Notes under the pieces: model-generated | The model's input: only the letters and a program-made list of their open reading frames with translations | What the model was told of the DNA's origin: nothing | Databases searched by the model: none | Translations under genes and position numbers: made by a program | Source of the DNA: Streptomyces sp. DG1A-41 | Lineage (GTDB): Bacteria > Actinomycetota > Actinomycetes > Streptomycetales > Streptomycetaceae | Assembly: GCF_037055355.1 (NCBI RefSeq) | Contig: NZ_CP146350.1 | Coordinates: forward strand, 1,945,001-2,009,000 | Direction of reading: 5' to 3' | DNA length: 64,000 nt | Shown here: positions 1 to 9,168 of the stretch, piece after piece | How the letters are laid out: each line of letters starts with the position of its first letter | Position numbering within the stretch: position 1 is the first letter of the stretch

Positions 1-2133
1 AGCACCGCGGAATCCGGAGCACCACCCGTGAAGCAATCCAAGTACGCCGGCTATCTCTTCGCCTACTTCACGGGCGAGGGCACCGCCGACGGCGAGCAGA
101 TCCGTTACGCCCTCAGCCGGGGCAACGACGCGCTGCACTGGCGTGAGCTGAACGCCGGCAAGCCGGTCCTGACGTCGACGATCGGCGAGAAGGGCCTGCG
201 CGACCCGTTCGTGATCCGCTCCCCCAAGGGCGACAAGTTCTATCTGATCGCCACCGACCTGCGGATGTACAAGAACTCCAGCGGCAGCTGGGACCAGGTC
301 CAGCGGCACGGCAGCAAGTCGATCATGGTCTGGGAGTCCACCGACCTGGTCAACTGGACCGACCAGCGCCTGGTGAAGGTCTCCCCGGACAACGCCGGCA
401 ACACCTGGGCCCCGGAGGCCTACTGGGACGACGAGCTCGGTGAGTACGTCGTCTTCTGGGCGTCGAAGCTGTACGCCGACGACGACCCGGAGCACAAGGG
501 CAACACGTACAACAAGATGATGTACGCGACGACCAAGGACTTCCGGACCTTCAGCGAGCCGAAGATCTGGAACGACCCCGGCTACTCGGTGATCGACTCC
601 ACGGTCGTGAAGTACAAGGACGAGTACTACCGCTACACCAAGGACGAGCGGGACCCCAGCTCCTCCAGCCCCTGCTCCAAGTTCATCACCGGTGAGAAGG
701 CGACGTCCCTGACCTCGACGAAGTACGACTTCGTGGCCGACTGCATCGGCAAGGGCGCGATGGACCGCGGTGAGGGCCCGACGGTGTTCAAGTCGAACAC
801 CGAGAAGAAGTGGTACCTGTTCATCGACGAGTACGGCGGCCGCGGTTACGTCCCGTTCGAGACCACCGACCTCGCCTCCGGCAAGTGGACCCCGTCCACC
901 AACTACCAACTGCCCGCGAGCCCGCGGCACGGCACGGTGCTCCCGGTGACGCAGGCGGAGTACGACCGGCTGCTGGCGGCGTACCCGTCGACGCCCACCT
1001 CGGTCGTGGACGCGACGGCGAAGCACCAGAAGGGCTACTCCATCGTCACGGACAGCGCCTCGAAGGTCGTGCTGCCGATGGAGCCGGACGCCGAGCTGCG
1101 CGGCCTCGCCCCGAAGCTGTGGGTGGGCAAGGGCGCGACGCTGAGCCCGAAGTCCGGCACCCGGCGCGACTTCCGCACACCGCAGAAGTACACCGTGACG
1201 GCGGCCGACGGCACCAAGCGCACCTGGACGGTCGAGGCGGTCCGCACCCGCAGCCCCCTGCTGCCCGGCCTGAACGCCGACCCGGACGTCCACTACCTCA
1301 ACGGCAGATACTGGATCTACCCGACGACCGACGGCTTCCAGGGCTGGAGCGGCACCAAGTTCAAGGCGTACTCGTCGAAGGACCTGGTCCACTGGAAGGA
1401 CCATGGCGTCATCCTCGACCTCGGTCCTGACGTGACCTGGGCCGACAAGTACGCCTGGGCGCCCGCGATCGCCGAGCGGAACGGCAAGTACTACTTCTAC
1501 TTCTGCGCCGAACAGCAGATCGGCGTGGCGGTGGCCGACTCCCCCGCCGGCCCCTTCAAGGACGCGCTCGGCAAGCCGCTGGTCGCCAAGGGCGGTGCGC
1601 TCAAGGGCCAGATGATCGACCCGTCGGTCTTCACGGACGACGACGGCCAGGCGTACCTGTACTGGGGCAACGGACGCGGGTACGTCGTCCCGCTGAACGA
1701 CGACATGGTGTCCTTCGACGCGTCGGAGGTGCGGGACATCACCCCGGACAACTTCCGCGAGGGCTCCTTCGTGATCAAGCGGAAGGGCACGTACTACTTC
1801 ATGTGGTCGGAGGACGACACCCGCAGCGAGAACTACCACGTGGCGTACGCGACGGGCCCGTCCCCGCTCGGCCCGTGGACCAAGCGCGGGACCATCCTTC
1901 AGAAGCGGCCCGAGTACGGCATCCTCGGCACCGGTCACCACTCGGTGGTGAACACCCCCGGCACCGACGACTGGTACATGGTCTACCACCGATTCGCCCT
2001 CAACGGCCCCGGCAGGCCCGGCGGCGACGGCATGCACCGGGAGACCACCATCGACCGCATGGAGTTCGCGGCCGACGGCAGCATCAAGCCGGTACTGCCG
2101 ACGCTGGAGGGCATCGAGCCGGTACGGCGATGA
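1..2133 (+). CDS. Secreted-type glycoside hydrolase with two GH43 modules (5' end outside window)
   Basis: Two five-bladed-propeller GH43 modules are visible. The first carries GLRDPFVI and TWAPEAYWDD in its early third. The second begins at LPGLNADPDVHYLNGRYW, with the catalytic base in ADPDV, then MIDPSVFTDDDGQAYLYWG and EGSFVIKRKGTYYF. Between them lies a small beta-rich domain (TVTAADGTKRTWTV). Such enzymes release arabinose or xylose from side chains, here plausibly pectic arabinan. The frame is open to the window edge and the GTG at 28 lacks a signal peptide, so the true start and secretion signal are probably upstream, although GGAG at 16-19 could serve the GTG. It converges on the esterase gene with a 3-bp gap. 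The family is certain; the exact substrate is not. Confidence 0.85.
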   Translation, partial: STAESGAPPVKQSKYAGYLFAYFTGEGTADGEQIRYALSRGNDALHWRELNAGKPVLTSTIGEKGLRDPFVIRSPKGDKFYLIATDLRMYKNSSGSWDQVQRHGSKSIMVWESTDLVNWTDQRLVKVSPDNAGNTWAPEAYWDDELGEYVVFWASKLYADDDPEHKGNTYNKMMYATTKDFRTFSEPKIWNDPGYSVIDSTVVKYKDEYYRYTKDERDPSSSSPCSKFITGEKATSLTSTKYDFVADCIGKGAMDRGEGPTVFKSNTEKKWYLFIDEYGGRGYVPFETTDLASGKWTPSTNYQLPASPRHGTVLPVTQAEYDRLLAAYPSTPTSVVDATAKHQKGYSIVTDSASKVVLPMEPDAELRGLAPKLWVGKGATLSPKSGTRRDFRTPQKYTVTAADGTKRTWTVEAVRTRSPLLPGLNADPDVHYLNGRYWIYPTTDGFQGWSGTKFKAYSSKDLVHWKDHGVILDLGPDVTWADKYAWAPAIAERNGKYYFYFCAEQQIGVAVADSPAGPFKDALGKPLVAKGGALKGQMIDPSVFTDDDGQAYLYWGNGRGYVVPLNDDMVSFDASEVRDITPDNFREGSFVIKRKGTYYFMWSEDDTRSENYHVAYATGPSPLGPWTKRGTILQKRPEYGILGTGHHSVVNTPGTDDWYMVYHRFALNGPGRPGGDGMHRETTIDRMEFAADGSIKPVLPTLEGIEPVRR

Positions 2134-2136
2134 GCC

Positions 2137-3294
2137 TCACAGGACGTCGTCGAGCCAGCTGAAGACCTCGTCCTGCATCTCGCGGGTGAAGACGTGGCCG
2201 AGCTCCGGCCACGTCTTCACCCGTATCCGCTCCTCGGCGTGGCGCGACCGCCAGACGGCACGCAGCTTGTCGTACGCGACCCGTACCCCCTCGGCCGGGA
2301 ACAGCGTGTCGAGCCCGCCGTTGAGGAACAGCACGGGCCGGGGCGCGGCGATGCTCGCCACGTCGGGGATGTCGAGGTGCCGGGCGAGCCCCGGGTGGAG
2401 CATGTAGTACGCCGACTGCCCGCGCAGCGTGTTGTTGCCGGGCACCATCATCTCCTTCAGGCCGGTCATCCAGCACACGCTCGCGGCGGCCGCGACGTGG
2501 TCGCTGAGGGCGGCCGTCTGCCACGCGCGGTAGGCGCCCATGGAGAAGCCGACGGCCGCGACCCGCCGGGCGTCCACCCGGTCGAGTCCGGCCAGGAAGG
2601 CTGCGGCCCGCTGGTCCTCCCGGGCCATGAGCCCGGCGAGCGAGGAGCCGAGGTTGTAGAAGTTGGCGGCGAGGGCCTGCTGCTGCTCGTAGGCGAGCGG
2701 GCCGCGGTCGCCCCAGCCGAGCGCGTCCAGGCACAGCACCACATAGCCGCGCCGCGCCAGTTCGTCGCCGACGAACCGCCCGCTGAAGTACTTGTCCGCC
2801 CAGGACCGGGCGGAGGCTAGACGCGTGTCGTCGTACCAGGGCCGGACGAGTTTCTCCTTGCCGATGTCGAACCTGGCGCCGTGGTCGTGCAGGAGCAGCA
2901 CGGCGGGGAAGGGGCCCTCGCCGTGCGGGGTGAGCAGGACGCCGCGCACCCGTTCGTAGCGGGTGAGGGAGACGGTGACCGACTCCCTTGTGTATCCGTC
3001 CCCTTGGGAACGCCCACCGATCTCCGGGGCGAACGGCGTCCCGTCCTGCCGTTCGACGAGCAGGTGCTCCTCGACCGTGGCCCGGGCGGCACGCCGCCAG
3101 GCGCGGAAGTCGCGGATCGGGGATCTCCCCCAGGCGAGCGGAAAGGTCAGGGCGTCCTTCAGTGCCGGGTGGAAGTCGGGCAGCGGGCCGTCCACGACCG
3201 CCGCCTCCGCCCCGCTCACCGCTGCCCCGGCCAGCAGGGCCGCGCTCGCCCCGACCACGAACGTCCGTCGGCCCAGCGGCTCATGAGTGCCCAT
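2137..3294 (-). CDS. Tat-exported alpha/beta-hydrolase, acetylesterase-like
   Basis: This 385-residue protein opens with a twin-arginine signal (GRRTFVVGASAALLAG). The mature part is an alpha/beta-hydrolase with a nucleophile elbow GFSMG, an acid in NGGLDTLF and a histidine in LGHVF, so the catalytic triad is complete. The fold resembles the large esterase group that includes acetylxylan and pectin deacetylating enzymes. The start overlaps the preceding pectate lyase by 14 bp and has GGGAGGT upstream, so it is probably translated with it. Removing acetyl or other esters from pectin is inferred from context; sequence alone does not fix the substrate. Confidence 0.75.
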   Translation of the reverse strand: MGTHEPLGRRTFVVGASAALLAGAAVSGAEAAVVDGPLPDFHPALKDALTFPLAWGRSPIRDFRAWRRAARATVEEHLLVERQDGTPFAPEIGGRSQGDGYTRESVTVSLTRYERVRGVLLTPHGEGPFPAVLLLHDHGARFDIGKEKLVRPWYDDTRLASARSWADKYFSGRFVGDELARRGYVVLCLDALGWGDRGPLAYEQQQALAANFYNLGSSLAGLMAREDQRAAAFLAGLDRVDARRVAAVGFSMGAYRAWQTAALSDHVAAAASVCWMTGLKEMMVPGNNTLRGQSAYYMLHPGLARHLDIPDVASIAAPRPVLFLNGGLDTLFPAEGVRVAYDKLRAVWRSRHAEERIRVKTWPELGHVFTREMQDEVFSWLDDVL

Positions 3295-4546
3295 ACGACC
3301 TCCCGGTTCCGGCGTGCCGCAGCACGTGACTCTCGACCGCCGACGGGGACGTCAGGGCGTGGTAGTCGTAGACATCGGCGGGATCCCAGCCGACGTCGGT
3401 CCCGAGGCCGAGACCGACGGCCACGGCGTTCAGCCGGGCGGGCCGGCCGTTGAACCAGGAGCCGGTGTCGCGGAACCGCTCGCCCCCGTAGTCCGCGACG
3501 GCGAGCGACGGCCCTCCCCCGGGATACCGGAAGACGTTGCGCTCGGAGAAGATCGCGGACTCCACGCCGACGCCCAGGGCGTAGAGCGGCGCCTGCCCCC
3601 GGTGGACGTTGTTGACGACGTGCACCTGCCCGAAGCGCACACGCGGGGCGCGCTGCACGATGCCGTTGAACAGGTTGCGGACGAAGGTCACCTTGAGGTG
3701 CCCGCGGTCCCGGTCGCCGCGTCCGTCGCCCGACCCGATCAGGATCGCCTTGTCGTGGTCCTCGAACCGGCTGTCGGAGACCGTGACGAAGTCGGAGCCG
3801 TCCTCGATGTCCAGCAGCCCGTCGTGCCGCTGGACGCGCTCGCCGTGGAAGCCGAGGGGCGCCTCGCGGTCGGGGAAACGGCCGTCGGTGAAGGTGCAGT
3901 GGTCGATCCAGATGTTCTTGCCGGTGATCACGGTCAGCGCGTCGAAACGGGCGTTCCAGCTGCCGCGTGTGCCGTCGTCCGGGGACCAGCTGGTGAAGTG
4001 GTCGACGGGCGCCTCCAGGTGCAGGTTGCGCACGATGATGTTGCTGCCGGTGTTGACCGTCAGGAACACCCCGAGCAGCCGGGCGTCGCGGCCCACGCCG
4101 ACGAGGGTGGTGTTGCTCGGCACGGTGAGCTGGATCTGTGCCTTCTCCTTGTTCGACCCGGTCTGGCGCAGCTGCCGCTGCTGCTTGCAGTGGTCGTAGC
4201 GGGTGTCGGACCAGCCGGCGCCGTCCTCGCCGAAGCAGGACATGTACCTGCCGAGGTCGTATCCGGGCGCGTAGTCCTGCTCGCCGAGCAGGGAACCGTC
4301 GTCCGCCTCATGCCCGGAGATGTCGCCGACGACCCGGATGACCTTGGGCTCGGTGGGCGCTCCGCCGTTGGCCAGGGCCTGCTTGAGCTCGGCGCGGGTG
4401 TCCACCGTCCAGGTCGTACCGCCCGCCCCGCCGGTGGTGCCGGAGCCGGTCGAGGCCCAGCCGACCGGGGTGCGTTCGGCGGCGGAGGCCGGTGAGACCG
4501 GCCAGAGCAGGCAGAGGCCGAGGAGGAGGACAGCGGCCCTACGCAT
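3281..4546 (-). CDS. Secreted pectate lyase, polysaccharide lyase family 1
   Basis: A 421-residue protein with a Sec signal peptide ending near residue 22 (PASA). Family 1 hallmarks are in order: GTTGGAGG near 36-43, IWIDHCTFTDG near 212-222, HDGLLDIEDGSDFVTVS near 241-257, and RAPRVRFGQVHVVNN near 299-313 with the catalytic arginine region. PL1 enzymes cleave polygalacturonate by calcium-dependent beta-elimination outside the cell. The start codon overlaps the stop region of the upstream pectinesterase by 8 bp and its own end overlaps the esterase by 14 bp, so it sits in the middle of a coupled three- or four-gene unit. Confidence 0.93.
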   Translation of the reverse strand: MRRAAVLLLGLCLLWPVSPASAAERTPVGWASTGSGTTGGAGGTTWTVDTRAELKQALANGGAPTEPKVIRVVGDISGHEADDGSLLGEQDYAPGYDLGRYMSCFGEDGAGWSDTRYDHCKQQRQLRQTGSNKEKAQIQLTVPSNTTLVGVGRDARLLGVFLTVNTGSNIIVRNLHLEAPVDHFTSWSPDDGTRGSWNARFDALTVITGKNIWIDHCTFTDGRFPDREAPLGFHGERVQRHDGLLDIEDGSDFVTVSDSRFEDHDKAILIGSGDGRGDRDRGHLKVTFVRNLFNGIVQRAPRVRFGQVHVVNNVHRGQAPLYALGVGVESAIFSERNVFRYPGGGPSLAVADYGGERFRDTGSWFNGRPARLNAVAVGLGLGTDVGWDPADVYDYHALTSPSAVESHVLRHAGTGRSYGHS

Positions 4547-5567
4547 AGGGCCGCCAATCGCCGAGGTACGTCTCCCTGGTGTGCGACCGGGCCTGTGCGC
4601 GGGTGAGTTGCGGCCGGTTCTCCGGTACGCGAATCGCCGCCCCCGGTCCCGAGTTCCGGTACTCGGCGAACCGCATGGTCTGCCAGGGATACGCCTCCCG
4701 CATGTTGGTGTACGGGGCCACCGCGTCGATGCCCGGCCCGATCCGGGTCTCCCGCACCACCAGCGACGGCCAGGCCGTGGTCTCGTACGACGGCACCCAG
4801 GGCCGGGCCAGCTTGTACGCCCCGTCCTCGGCGCCGGAGGTGATACGGCAGCGGACGGCGAGGATGCCGTACGGGTTCGCCCGGGCCGTGGAGGGCGCGA
4901 AGACCATGCCCTTGGGCGTGAAGTCCACGTCCCGGTCCAGCGTGCGGAAGTGGCACTGCTCGAACACGGCGGTCGCCCGCCCGAAGACGAAGTCGACGTC
5001 TCCCTCGATGTAGCAGTGCCGGAAGTACTGCCGGTCGAAGACGTCCAGCGCGCTGGTGTCGACGAAGAGGGTGTCCTGGTGGGCCAGGAGACGGACGTTC
5101 TCGAAGGACGACCGGTCCCCCGTCAGGTACGCGGCGACCGCCTGGGTGCCGGTGATCTCGGGGTGGTCGGCGCGCAGCCAGTCGTTGGCGAGGGTGAGGC
5201 AGCGGACGGTGAGGCCGGGGGCCGCCGAGGTGAAGGTCGCGGAGCCCGCCGTGCCGTACGTGGTGCCGTCGGGCTTCTTCGTGCCGCTTGCGTTGTCGTA
5301 CACGATGACGGCGTCGCGCGGGTCGTGGGTGGCACCGCGCAGGGTCAGCCCGGCCTTGTGCGCGGGGATGTTCACGACCTCGCGGTACGTCCCCGGGTGC
5401 ACGACGACCGTCCAGCCCGGCCCGTCGACGGCGTCCACGGCCGCCTGGACCGAGCCGCCGGGGCGGACGTGCAGGACGTGGTGGCGCGGCGCGGCGGAGG
5501 CGGGCCGGGAGCCGGCGGCGGTCAGGCCGCCGGCGACGCCGGTGAGCAGGAGAGTGCGTCGGCGCAT
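4539..5567 (-). CDS. Secreted pectin methylesterase (CE8)
   Basis: This 342-residue protein has an N-terminal export signal (RRRTLLLTGVAGGL) followed by a right-handed beta-helix esterase of family CE8. Catalytic aspartates appear in HQDTLF (about D165) and GDVDFVFG (about D192), and the substrate-binding arginine in KLARPW (about R245). It removes methyl esters from homogalacturonan, giving the acidic substrate that pectate lyases need. It starts 1 bp after the stop of a close paralogue, which suggests an old tandem duplication and translational coupling. Both copies end in a similar LGDWRP motif. Confidence 0.93.
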   Translation of the reverse strand: MRRRTLLLTGVAGGLTAAGSRPASAAPRHHVLHVRPGGSVQAAVDAVDGPGWTVVVHPGTYREVVNIPAHKAGLTLRGATHDPRDAVIVYDNASGTKKPDGTTYGTAGSATFTSAAPGLTVRCLTLANDWLRADHPEITGTQAVAAYLTGDRSSFENVRLLAHQDTLFVDTSALDVFDRQYFRHCYIEGDVDFVFGRATAVFEQCHFRTLDRDVDFTPKGMVFAPSTARANPYGILAVRCRITSGAEDGAYKLARPWVPSYETTAWPSLVVRETRIGPGIDAVAPYTNMREAYPWQTMRFAEYRNSGPGAAIRVPENRPQLTRAQARSHTRETYLGDWRPYA

Positions 5568-5568
5568 C

Positions 5569-6699
5569 TCAGCACGCCTCCGGTGGCCGCCAGTCGCCGA
5601 GCCAGGTGGCGCTGGTCGCCGACCGGGCCTGCTCGTCGGTGAGCTGGGGCCGGTTCTCCGGGACGGTGACGACGGCGCCCGGGCCGGTGTTGCCGTACTC
5701 GGCGAAGCGCTGGTCCTGCCAGGGGTGGGCGTCCCGCATGTTGGCGTAGGGCGCGACCGCGTCGATGCCCGGGCCCAGCCAGGTGTTGCGCACCGTGAGC
5801 ATCGGGCGGACTGTGGTGCTGGAGGTGGGCACCCAGGGGCGGGCCAGCTTGTAGTAGCCGTCCGGGGCCTCGCTGCTGACGTGGCTGCGCGTCACGAGGT
5901 AGCCGTGCGGGTTCGCGCGCTCCGTGGAGGGGGCGAAGACGAAGCCGTACGGGGCGCCGGACGCGTCGGTGCGGTTCAGGGTGCGGAAGTGGCAGTGCTC
6001 GAAGACGGCCGTGGCCCGGCCGAAGACGAAGTCGACGTCGCCCTCGACGTAGCAGTGCGAGAAGAACTGGCGGGCGAAGAGGCTCGCCGAGTTGGAGTCG
6101 GCGTACAGGGTGTCCTGGTGGCCGAGGAAACGGCAGTGGTGGAAGGCCGAGCGGTCGCCCTGCACCTTGATGGCGACGGCCTGGGTGCCCGTGATGTCGG
6201 GGTGGTCGGCGCGCAGGAAGTCGTTGGCGAAGGTGATCCGGTGGGCGGTGAAGCCGTCGGCCCGGACGGTGGTGGTGGCCGAGCCGGTGGTGCCGTAGGT
6301 GCCCGAGCCGTCCGGCTTCGGGGTGCCGGCCGCGTTGTCGTAGACGATGACGACGTCGCGCGGGCCGTCCCCGGCGCCGAGCCAGGTCATCTCCGTGCGG
6401 GAGCGGTCGACGGAGACCGTCTCCCGGTAGGTGCCCGGTGCGATGACGAGGGTCCAGCCGCTGCCTCCGACGGCGGTCACGGCGGCCTGGACGGAGGTGA
6501 AGTCGCCCCGGCCGGACGGGTCGACGTACAGGGTTCGCGCGTTAAGGCGCGCGGACGGGGAGCCGTAGCGGCCGAACGGGCGGGATGCCGCGGCTCGCGC
6601 GGGGGCCGGTGCGAGGCCGAGTGCGGCGCCGGCGCCGGCGGTCGCCAGCAGGAAACTTCTTCTGGACGGGGGAAGTCGGAAGCGGCGGGGCGAGGCCAT
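5569..6699 (-). CDS. Tat-exported pectin methylesterase (CE8), paralogue of the next gene
   Basis: A 376-residue CE8 enzyme with a twin-arginine signal (SRRSFLLATAGAGAALG). Key positions are intact: HQDTLY (about D196), GDVDFVFG (about D223) and KLARPW (about R287). It resembles the downstream paralogue throughout, including DHPDITGTQAVA and a C-terminal LGDWRPP, but has a longer N-terminus. Its ATG is preceded by GAAGGAG at good spacing. Two strong hairpins lie just upstream, so it may begin a separate transcript within the pectin locus. It acts extracellularly on methylated pectin. Confidence 0.93.
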   Translation of the reverse strand: MASPRRFRLPPSRRSFLLATAGAGAALGLAPAPARAAASRPFGRYGSPSARLNARTLYVDPSGRGDFTSVQAAVTAVGGSGWTLVIAPGTYRETVSVDRSRTEMTWLGAGDGPRDVVIVYDNAAGTPKPDGSGTYGTTGSATTTVRADGFTAHRITFANDFLRADHPDITGTQAVAIKVQGDRSAFHHCRFLGHQDTLYADSNSASLFARQFFSHCYVEGDVDFVFGRATAVFEHCHFRTLNRTDASGAPYGFVFAPSTERANPHGYLVTRSHVSSEAPDGYYKLARPWVPTSSTTVRPMLTVRNTWLGPGIDAVAPYANMRDAHPWQDQRFAEYGNTGPGAVVTVPENRPQLTDEQARSATSATWLGDWRPPEAC

Positions 6700-6766
6700 G
6701 CGGGTGCTCCTTCGCAGTGCGGGTCGTTCGGGAGATGTCGGGTTCTTCCTCGCCGTGGGGGGTGCG

Positions 6767-6838
6767 GGGCCGGGGCGGCGGGTGCGCCCCGGCCCGGTGG
6801 TGCGGCAAGCGGGCGCCGGGGAGGTTCCCCGGGGGCGC
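6767..6838 (-). terminator. Two GC-rich hairpins ending the PL1 transcript
   Basis: Downstream of the pectate lyase stop at 6844 there is an imperfect hairpin at 6813-6838 and then a perfect 11-bp stem, GGGCCGGGGCG (6767-6777) pairing with 6785-6795 around a 7-nt loop. No T-run follows, as is usual for Streptomyces terminators. The pair sits in the 144-bp gap between two genes of the same direction and probably marks a transcript boundary. Confidence 0.6.
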
Positions 6839-6843
6839 TCAGG

Positions 6844-8154
6844 TCAGTACAGGCGGCCGGCGCCCGCGCGGTGGTCGACCAGCCACGGGATCGCCCGCGG
6901 CGAGTGGACCTGTGTACGCAGGGTCGGCTTCCAGCCGGCGCCGGACTGCAGGGTCTCCTCGGGGATCTCCGCGTTGTGCACGGCGATCAGGTCGGTGAGC
7001 CTGCCGTTGACGTAGTTGTTCTCGGCGGTCAGCGGCGCTTCCTTCCACTTCTTCAGTGTCCTGGCCGCGCTGACCCCCTTCGGCAGCGAGAAGGCGTTGT
7101 CCGTGGCGTACAGCCGGGACTCGATGCCGATGCCGAAGGTGTAGACGTAGGACTGGTCCTTGGTCACCACGAAGTGGTTGTTGTACGAGTCGACCTGCCC
7201 GAACCGCACGCGCGGCGCGCGCTCGACGATGCCCGCGAAGCGGTTGTGGTGCAGGGTGACCTTGAGCTTGCCGGCGTCGTCCGCGGCGGCGCTGTCGCTG
7301 TTGCCGATCAGCATGGTCTTGTCGTGGTTCTCGAACGAGTTCCAGGACACGGTCACGTAGTTGGCGCCGCGCACGATGTCGAGCAGCCCGTCGTGCTGCT
7401 GGTAGATCTCACCGAAGTACTTCGGCAGGGAGCTGTCGGGGTAGCGGCCGTCGGTGAGGGTGTTGTGGTCGACCCACACATGGGTGGAGCCGTAGATGAC
7501 GACGCCGTCGTACTCGGAGTTCCAGGCTCCGGTGTCGCCGTCGGTCGGGTCCCACTGCGGGAAGCAGTCGATCGGGGCCTCGATGGTGAGGTTGCGCAGG
7601 ATGACGTTGCGCACGCCCTTGATCTGCAGGCTGCCGCCGAGGATGCCGGAGTTCTCCCCGACGCCGACGATGGTGGTGTTGGAGGGGACGCTCACCTTGA
7701 TGGCCTTGTCCTGGTTGTCCGCGGACGCGTCCCGCAGGTCCTCCTGCTCCCCGCTGACCGGGGTGTCGAGGCCCCAGACGGCGGGGTCGTAGTCGGCGAG
7801 GTACTGCTGGAAGTCGTAGCCCTCGGCCTCGAAGGCCTCGCAGCCCTGGGCCACGGCGTCGATCATCCCCTTGACCTTGATGATCCTCGGGGCGCCACCG
7901 CCGGCCTTCAGGGCGGCCCTGAACTCCTCCCAGGTGGTGACGGTGTAGACGTGCGCGGCGTCGGCGGCCGAGCCACCCGTCGTACCCGTGCCCTGTGAGG
8001 CCCAGCCGTCCTTCGCGGCGAGCACTTCACGGCCGAGATCCCGGCCGCCCGCCTGGGCGGTGGTGCCGGCGGTCAGGGACAGCACCAGGGCGGTGCATCC
8101 GACGAGCGCTGCGGCTCTTACTGTGGCATGCCCATGCCAGCTCTGTGGGTTCAT
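6844..8154 (-). CDS. Secreted pectate lyase, PL1
   Basis: A 436-residue protein with a Sec signal ending near residue 35 (TTAQAGG). PL1 motifs are VWVDHNTLTDG (about 226-236), HDGLLDI (about 254), SWNSFENHDKTMLIGNSDS (about 270-288) and ERAPRVRFGQVDSYNNHF (about 311-328). It closely resembles the third lyase at 16126-17415, including a shared WxxPQEDL/EEAR-like segment, so these two form one subgroup while the 3281-4546 lyase is more distant. The ATG has AGGAGAG upstream. It is expected to cleave de-esterified homogalacturonan. Confidence 0.93.
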   Translation of the reverse strand: MNPQSWHGHATVRAAALVGCTALVLSLTAGTTAQAGGRDLGREVLAAKDGWASQGTGTTGGSAADAAHVYTVTTWEEFRAALKAGGGAPRIIKVKGMIDAVAQGCEAFEAEGYDFQQYLADYDPAVWGLDTPVSGEQEDLRDASADNQDKAIKVSVPSNTTIVGVGENSGILGGSLQIKGVRNVILRNLTIEAPIDCFPQWDPTDGDTGAWNSEYDGVVIYGSTHVWVDHNTLTDGRYPDSSLPKYFGEIYQQHDGLLDIVRGANYVTVSWNSFENHDKTMLIGNSDSAAADDAGKLKVTLHHNRFAGIVERAPRVRFGQVDSYNNHFVVTKDQSYVYTFGIGIESRLYATDNAFSLPKGVSAARTLKKWKEAPLTAENNYVNGRLTDLIAVHNAEIPEETLQSGAGWKPTLRTQVHSPRAIPWLVDHRAGAGRLY

Positions 8155-8187
8155 GGTGCGGCTCTCCTAGTACAGGACGGGGGTGGG

Positions 8188-9000
8188 TCAGGCGGTGGCC
8201 TGCGGCCAGGTGATCCAGGACTCCGGGATGTCGTCGTCCAGCCGGCGCACGTCCCGCGGCGCCAGTACCCGGGTGCGCAGCAGTTCCCGCACCGCCAGCC
8301 GCGCCACGGCGATCGCGCCGGGCGGGTTGAAGTGCGTGTTGTCCTGCTCGGTCTCGGTCCAGTTGAAGTACTTCTTCGTCTCCTCGACCCCGAGCTCCTG
8401 CCACAGCGCGATCGACAGGGCCTGGATGTCGAGCAGTGCCACGCCTTCCGCCTTGGCCAGCGCCCGCATCGCCGCGGGGTACTCGCCATGTGTCGTCCGG
8501 GCGGTGCCGTTGGCGTCGAATCTGCGGCGTTCCACGGACGTGGCCAGCACGGGGCGCGCGCCGCGTGCACGGGCGCCGGCGATGTACAGCCGCAGGTGGT
8601 CCTGGTATGTCGTCCAGGGCTCGGTGTAGCGGGTGGGGTCCTCGGACTTTGCGTCGTTGTGGCCGAACTGGATCAGCAGCAGGTCGCCGGGCCGGATGGC
8701 CGCGAGGACGGCGTCGAGGCGGCCCTCGTCGACGAAGCTCTTCGAACTGCGGCCGTTCACGGCGTGGTTGGAGACCTTCAGGGGCTCGTGGAGGAAGAAC
8801 GGCAGTGCCATGCCCCAGCCGGTCTCGGGGGCGGCGTCGGCGTACTTCTGGGCGGCGGTGGAGTCGCCGGCGATGAAGAGGGTGCGGGTGCGCGGGGAGC
8901 CACTGTAGGAGGAGGCGGTGGCGCGCGCGGGGGACGCGGCGGCGACGGGGACGGCGGCGATGAGCGCCGCGGCTGCGGCCTGTCTGCGGGTGAGGGACAT
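8188..9000 (-). CDS. Exported rhamnogalacturonan acetylesterase, SGNH hydrolase (CE12)
   Basis: A 270-residue protein with an export signal (TRRQAAAAALIAAVPVA). The four SGNH blocks are present: GDSTA with the nucleophile at about S47, a glycine/asparagine block NGRSSKS near 82-88, QFGHND near 111-116, and DNTHF near 220-224 with the Asp-His pair. This arrangement is typical of CE12 rhamnogalacturonan acetylesterases, which deacetylate the rhamnogalacturonan-I backbone. It lies 33 bp upstream of a pectate lyase start, consistent with one operon. A 168-bp gap separates it from the binding-protein gene upstream and may hold its own promoter. Confidence 0.88.
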   Translation of the reverse strand: MSLTRRQAAAAALIAAVPVAAASPARATASSYSGSPRTRTLFIAGDSTAAQKYADAAPETGWGMALPFFLHEPLKVSNHAVNGRSSKSFVDEGRLDAVLAAIRPGDLLLIQFGHNDAKSEDPTRYTEPWTTYQDHLRLYIAGARARGARPVLATSVERRRFDANGTARTTHGEYPAAMRALAKAEGVALLDIQALSIALWQELGVEETKKYFNWTETEQDNTHFNPPGAIAVARLAVRELLRTRVLAPRDVRRLDDDIPESWITWPQATA

Positions 9001-9168
9001 GGAGGCGGCCTTTCAGGGCGGTGTTTCGGGGGTTCTTTCGGTAGTGCCTCTTACTTCGGGTGTGGGGGCTGCGAGGCCGGGGGGATGGAGGGCCGGCGGC
9101 GGGGCGCGATGGGTGTCCGCCGCCTGCCCTGTCCGGTGTGTGGTGTGGGGGGGATCAGCGGGCCGGGG